Assembly (NCBI GenBank): GCA_046596415.1 | Contig: JBKJML010000185.1 | Coordinates: 1 to 23,598, forward strand | DNA from: JBKJML01 sp046596415 | GTDB taxonomy: Bacteria > Actinomycetota > Thermoleophilia > Gaiellales > Gaiellaceae | Reading direction: 5' to 3' | Length of the DNA stretch: 23,598 nt | In this document: positions 22,542-23,598 of the stretch, one piece after another | Position numbering within the stretch: position 1 is the first letter of the stretch | Layout: every line of letters begins with the position of its first letter | The notes under the pieces: model-generated | What the model saw: the letters and a program-made list of their open reading frames with translations, nothing else | Told to the model about the DNA's origin: nothing | Database searches by the model: none | Made by a program: the position numbers and the translations under genes

Positions 22542-23598
22542 GTGCGCGCCTCACTCATCGTCGGGACCCGCAAGGGGCTCTTCCTCCTGCATACAGACGA
22601 TGCCCGCCGCAGCTTCGAGTTGGAGGGGCCGCTGCTCCCCGGCTGGACGGTGAACCACGCGATCATCGACCCGCGCGACGGCGTCCTCTACGCGTGCACG
22701 AACAACTGGGTCTACGGCGGCACCGTGCATCGTTCCGCCGACCGCGGCCAGACCTGGGACCGCGCGGAGACGCTCGGGCTGCCCGAGGAGTGCGGGCTGA
22801 AGCTCGCCTCGACGTGGCACGTCGAGCCTGGGCTCGTCGCCGAGCCGGGCACACTCTGGCTCGGTGGTGAGCCGGGCGTCCTCTTTCGCTCCGGCGACGG
22901 CGGTGCGACCTGGGAGCCGAACCGGGCACTGCTTCAGCACGCGACTCGCGACCGTTGGGCCCCGGGCGCGGGCGGGCTGATCTGCCACTCGATCACCCTC
23001 GACGAGCAGACACCCGACCGGCTCTGGATCGGCATCTCGGCGGCCGGCGTTTTCCGTACCGACGACGGCGGCGAGACGTGGGTGCCACGCAACAAGGGGA
23101 CGCTCGCGGACTTCCTGCCCGACGACCCCTACCCCGAGCTCGGCCAGTGCGTGCACAAGCTGCGCGCCCACCCGGGACGGCCGGGGCGCCTGTGGCAGCA
23201 GAACCATTGCGGCGTCTACCGCTCCGACGACGGCGGTGAGAGCTGGGAGCGGCTGGACGGGAACGGCCTCCCCAGCGGCTTCGGCTTCGGCCTCGCGCTC
23301 GACCCGGCCGATCCCGATGCGGCCTGGGTGATCCCCGAGATCGGGCCTGAGAACAGGGTCACTCCCGACGGGCGGCTCGGTGTCTACCACACCCACGACG
23401 CAGGCTCGAGCTGGCAGCTCATCAACGTCGCCGAGCCCTCGTGGGCGACCGTTCTGCGCCAGGGGATGACCTACGACCGGGCGGGGGTCTACTTCGGCAC
23501 GCAGAGCGGCTTCGTCTACTCCCTCGCGGGCGGCGAGGTGGTCGAGGCCGCGCGGCACCTGCCGCCGGTGCTCTCCGTCGCCGCCGGCGAGTGGCACT
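22542..23598 (+). CDS. Asp-box (BNR/sialidase-like) beta-propeller protein, 3' end cut by window
   Basis: Read directly from GTG 22542; 352 codons are open to the right edge. The N-terminus MRASLIVGTRKGLFLLHTDD has no signal peptide, so the protein is probably cytosolic. Five Asp-boxes stand at regular 52-56-residue steps: SADRGQTW (65-72), SGDGGATW (117-124), TDDGGETW (173-180), SDDGGESW (228-235) and THDAGSSW (284-291). They mark successive propeller blades. Such proteins are usually annotated as WD40/YVTN/BNR-like or exo-alpha-sialidase, but the catalytic arginine triad and FRIP motif of true sialidases are not evident, so no enzymatic role is claimed. There is no ribosome site; it appears leaderless. 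The long minus-strand open frame across it is its shadow. A few C-terminal residues are missing. Confidence 0.88.
   Translation, partial: MRASLIVGTRKGLFLLHTDDARRSFELEGPLLPGWTVNHAIIDPRDGVLYACTNNWVYGGTVHRSADRGQTWDRAETLGLPEECGLKLASTWHVEPGLVAEPGTLWLGGEPGVLFRSGDGGATWEPNRALLQHATRDRWAPGAGGLICHSITLDEQTPDRLWIGISAAGVFRTDDGGETWVPRNKGTLADFLPDDPYPELGQCVHKLRAHPGRPGRLWQQNHCGVYRSDDGGESWERLDGNGLPSGFGFGLALDPADPDAAWVIPEIGPENRVTPDGRLGVYHTHDAGSSWQLINVAEPSWATVLRQGMTYDRAGVYFGTQSGFVYSLAGGEVVEAARHLPPVLSVAAGEWH

Noticed and set aside
22551..23597. Minus-strand open frame of 348 residues at the right end
   Set aside because: Shadow of the Asp-box propeller gene, whose five regular repeats prove the plus-strand frame.

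Overview
This is a high-GC chromosomal window, almost fully coding, with frequent GTG and TTG starts, 4-base stop/start overlaps and possible leaderless genes. It contains an F420-type PPOX protein, Tat-exported enzymes, MacB/FtsX-like exporters and a PatD-type polyamine operon. This suggests Actinomycetota, possibly a Thermoleophilia-like lineage. That placement is inferred from gene style; no rRNA or marker gene is present. I saw no tRNA, rRNA, CRISPR array, insertion sequence or phage gene, and no gene-free stretch over 300 bases. The longest gap is 204 bases (20257-20460).

Left part (1-6127, all minus): an acyl-CoA synthetase cut by the window edge, then a single-gene unit for a branched-chain-amino-acid-type solute-binding protein with its own promoter and a perfect hairpin terminator. 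Next is a tight three-gene operon in the order DedA membrane protein, RmlD-like reductase, thioredoxin-domain YyaL/DUF255 protein. Middle-left (6168-8826, plus): a family III CoA-transferase and an ACT-domain malic enzyme. Both lack a good Shine-Dalgarno at the chosen ATG and may be leaderless. Converging on them (8833-12131, minus) is a two-gene ABC exporter, ATPase plus FtsX-like permease.

Core (12176-20256, minus): a seven-gene polyamine uptake and catabolism operon. In transcription order it encodes PatD-type aldehyde dehydrogenase, PotA-like ATPase, PotD-like lipoprotein, PotB- and PotC-like permeases, a class III omega-aminotransferase and a DAO-family FAD oxidoreductase. Uptake of putrescine or a similar diamine, transamination to the aminoaldehyde and oxidation to GABA would be a coherent route. 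Divergent to it (20461-22038, plus) is a Tat-exported flavin monoamine oxidase, so amine oxidation may also occur outside the membrane. The system resembles the E. coli ydcSTUV-patD arrangement in content, so it is not a new class of system. Its oddities are the unusual start codons, the extra FAD enzyme with no recognisable start codon, and the exported oxidase.

Right end (22078-23598): a small F420-type PPOX protein (minus), separated from the oxidase by a perfect hairpin, and a divergent, probably leaderless Asp-box (BNR) beta-propeller gene that runs off the window.
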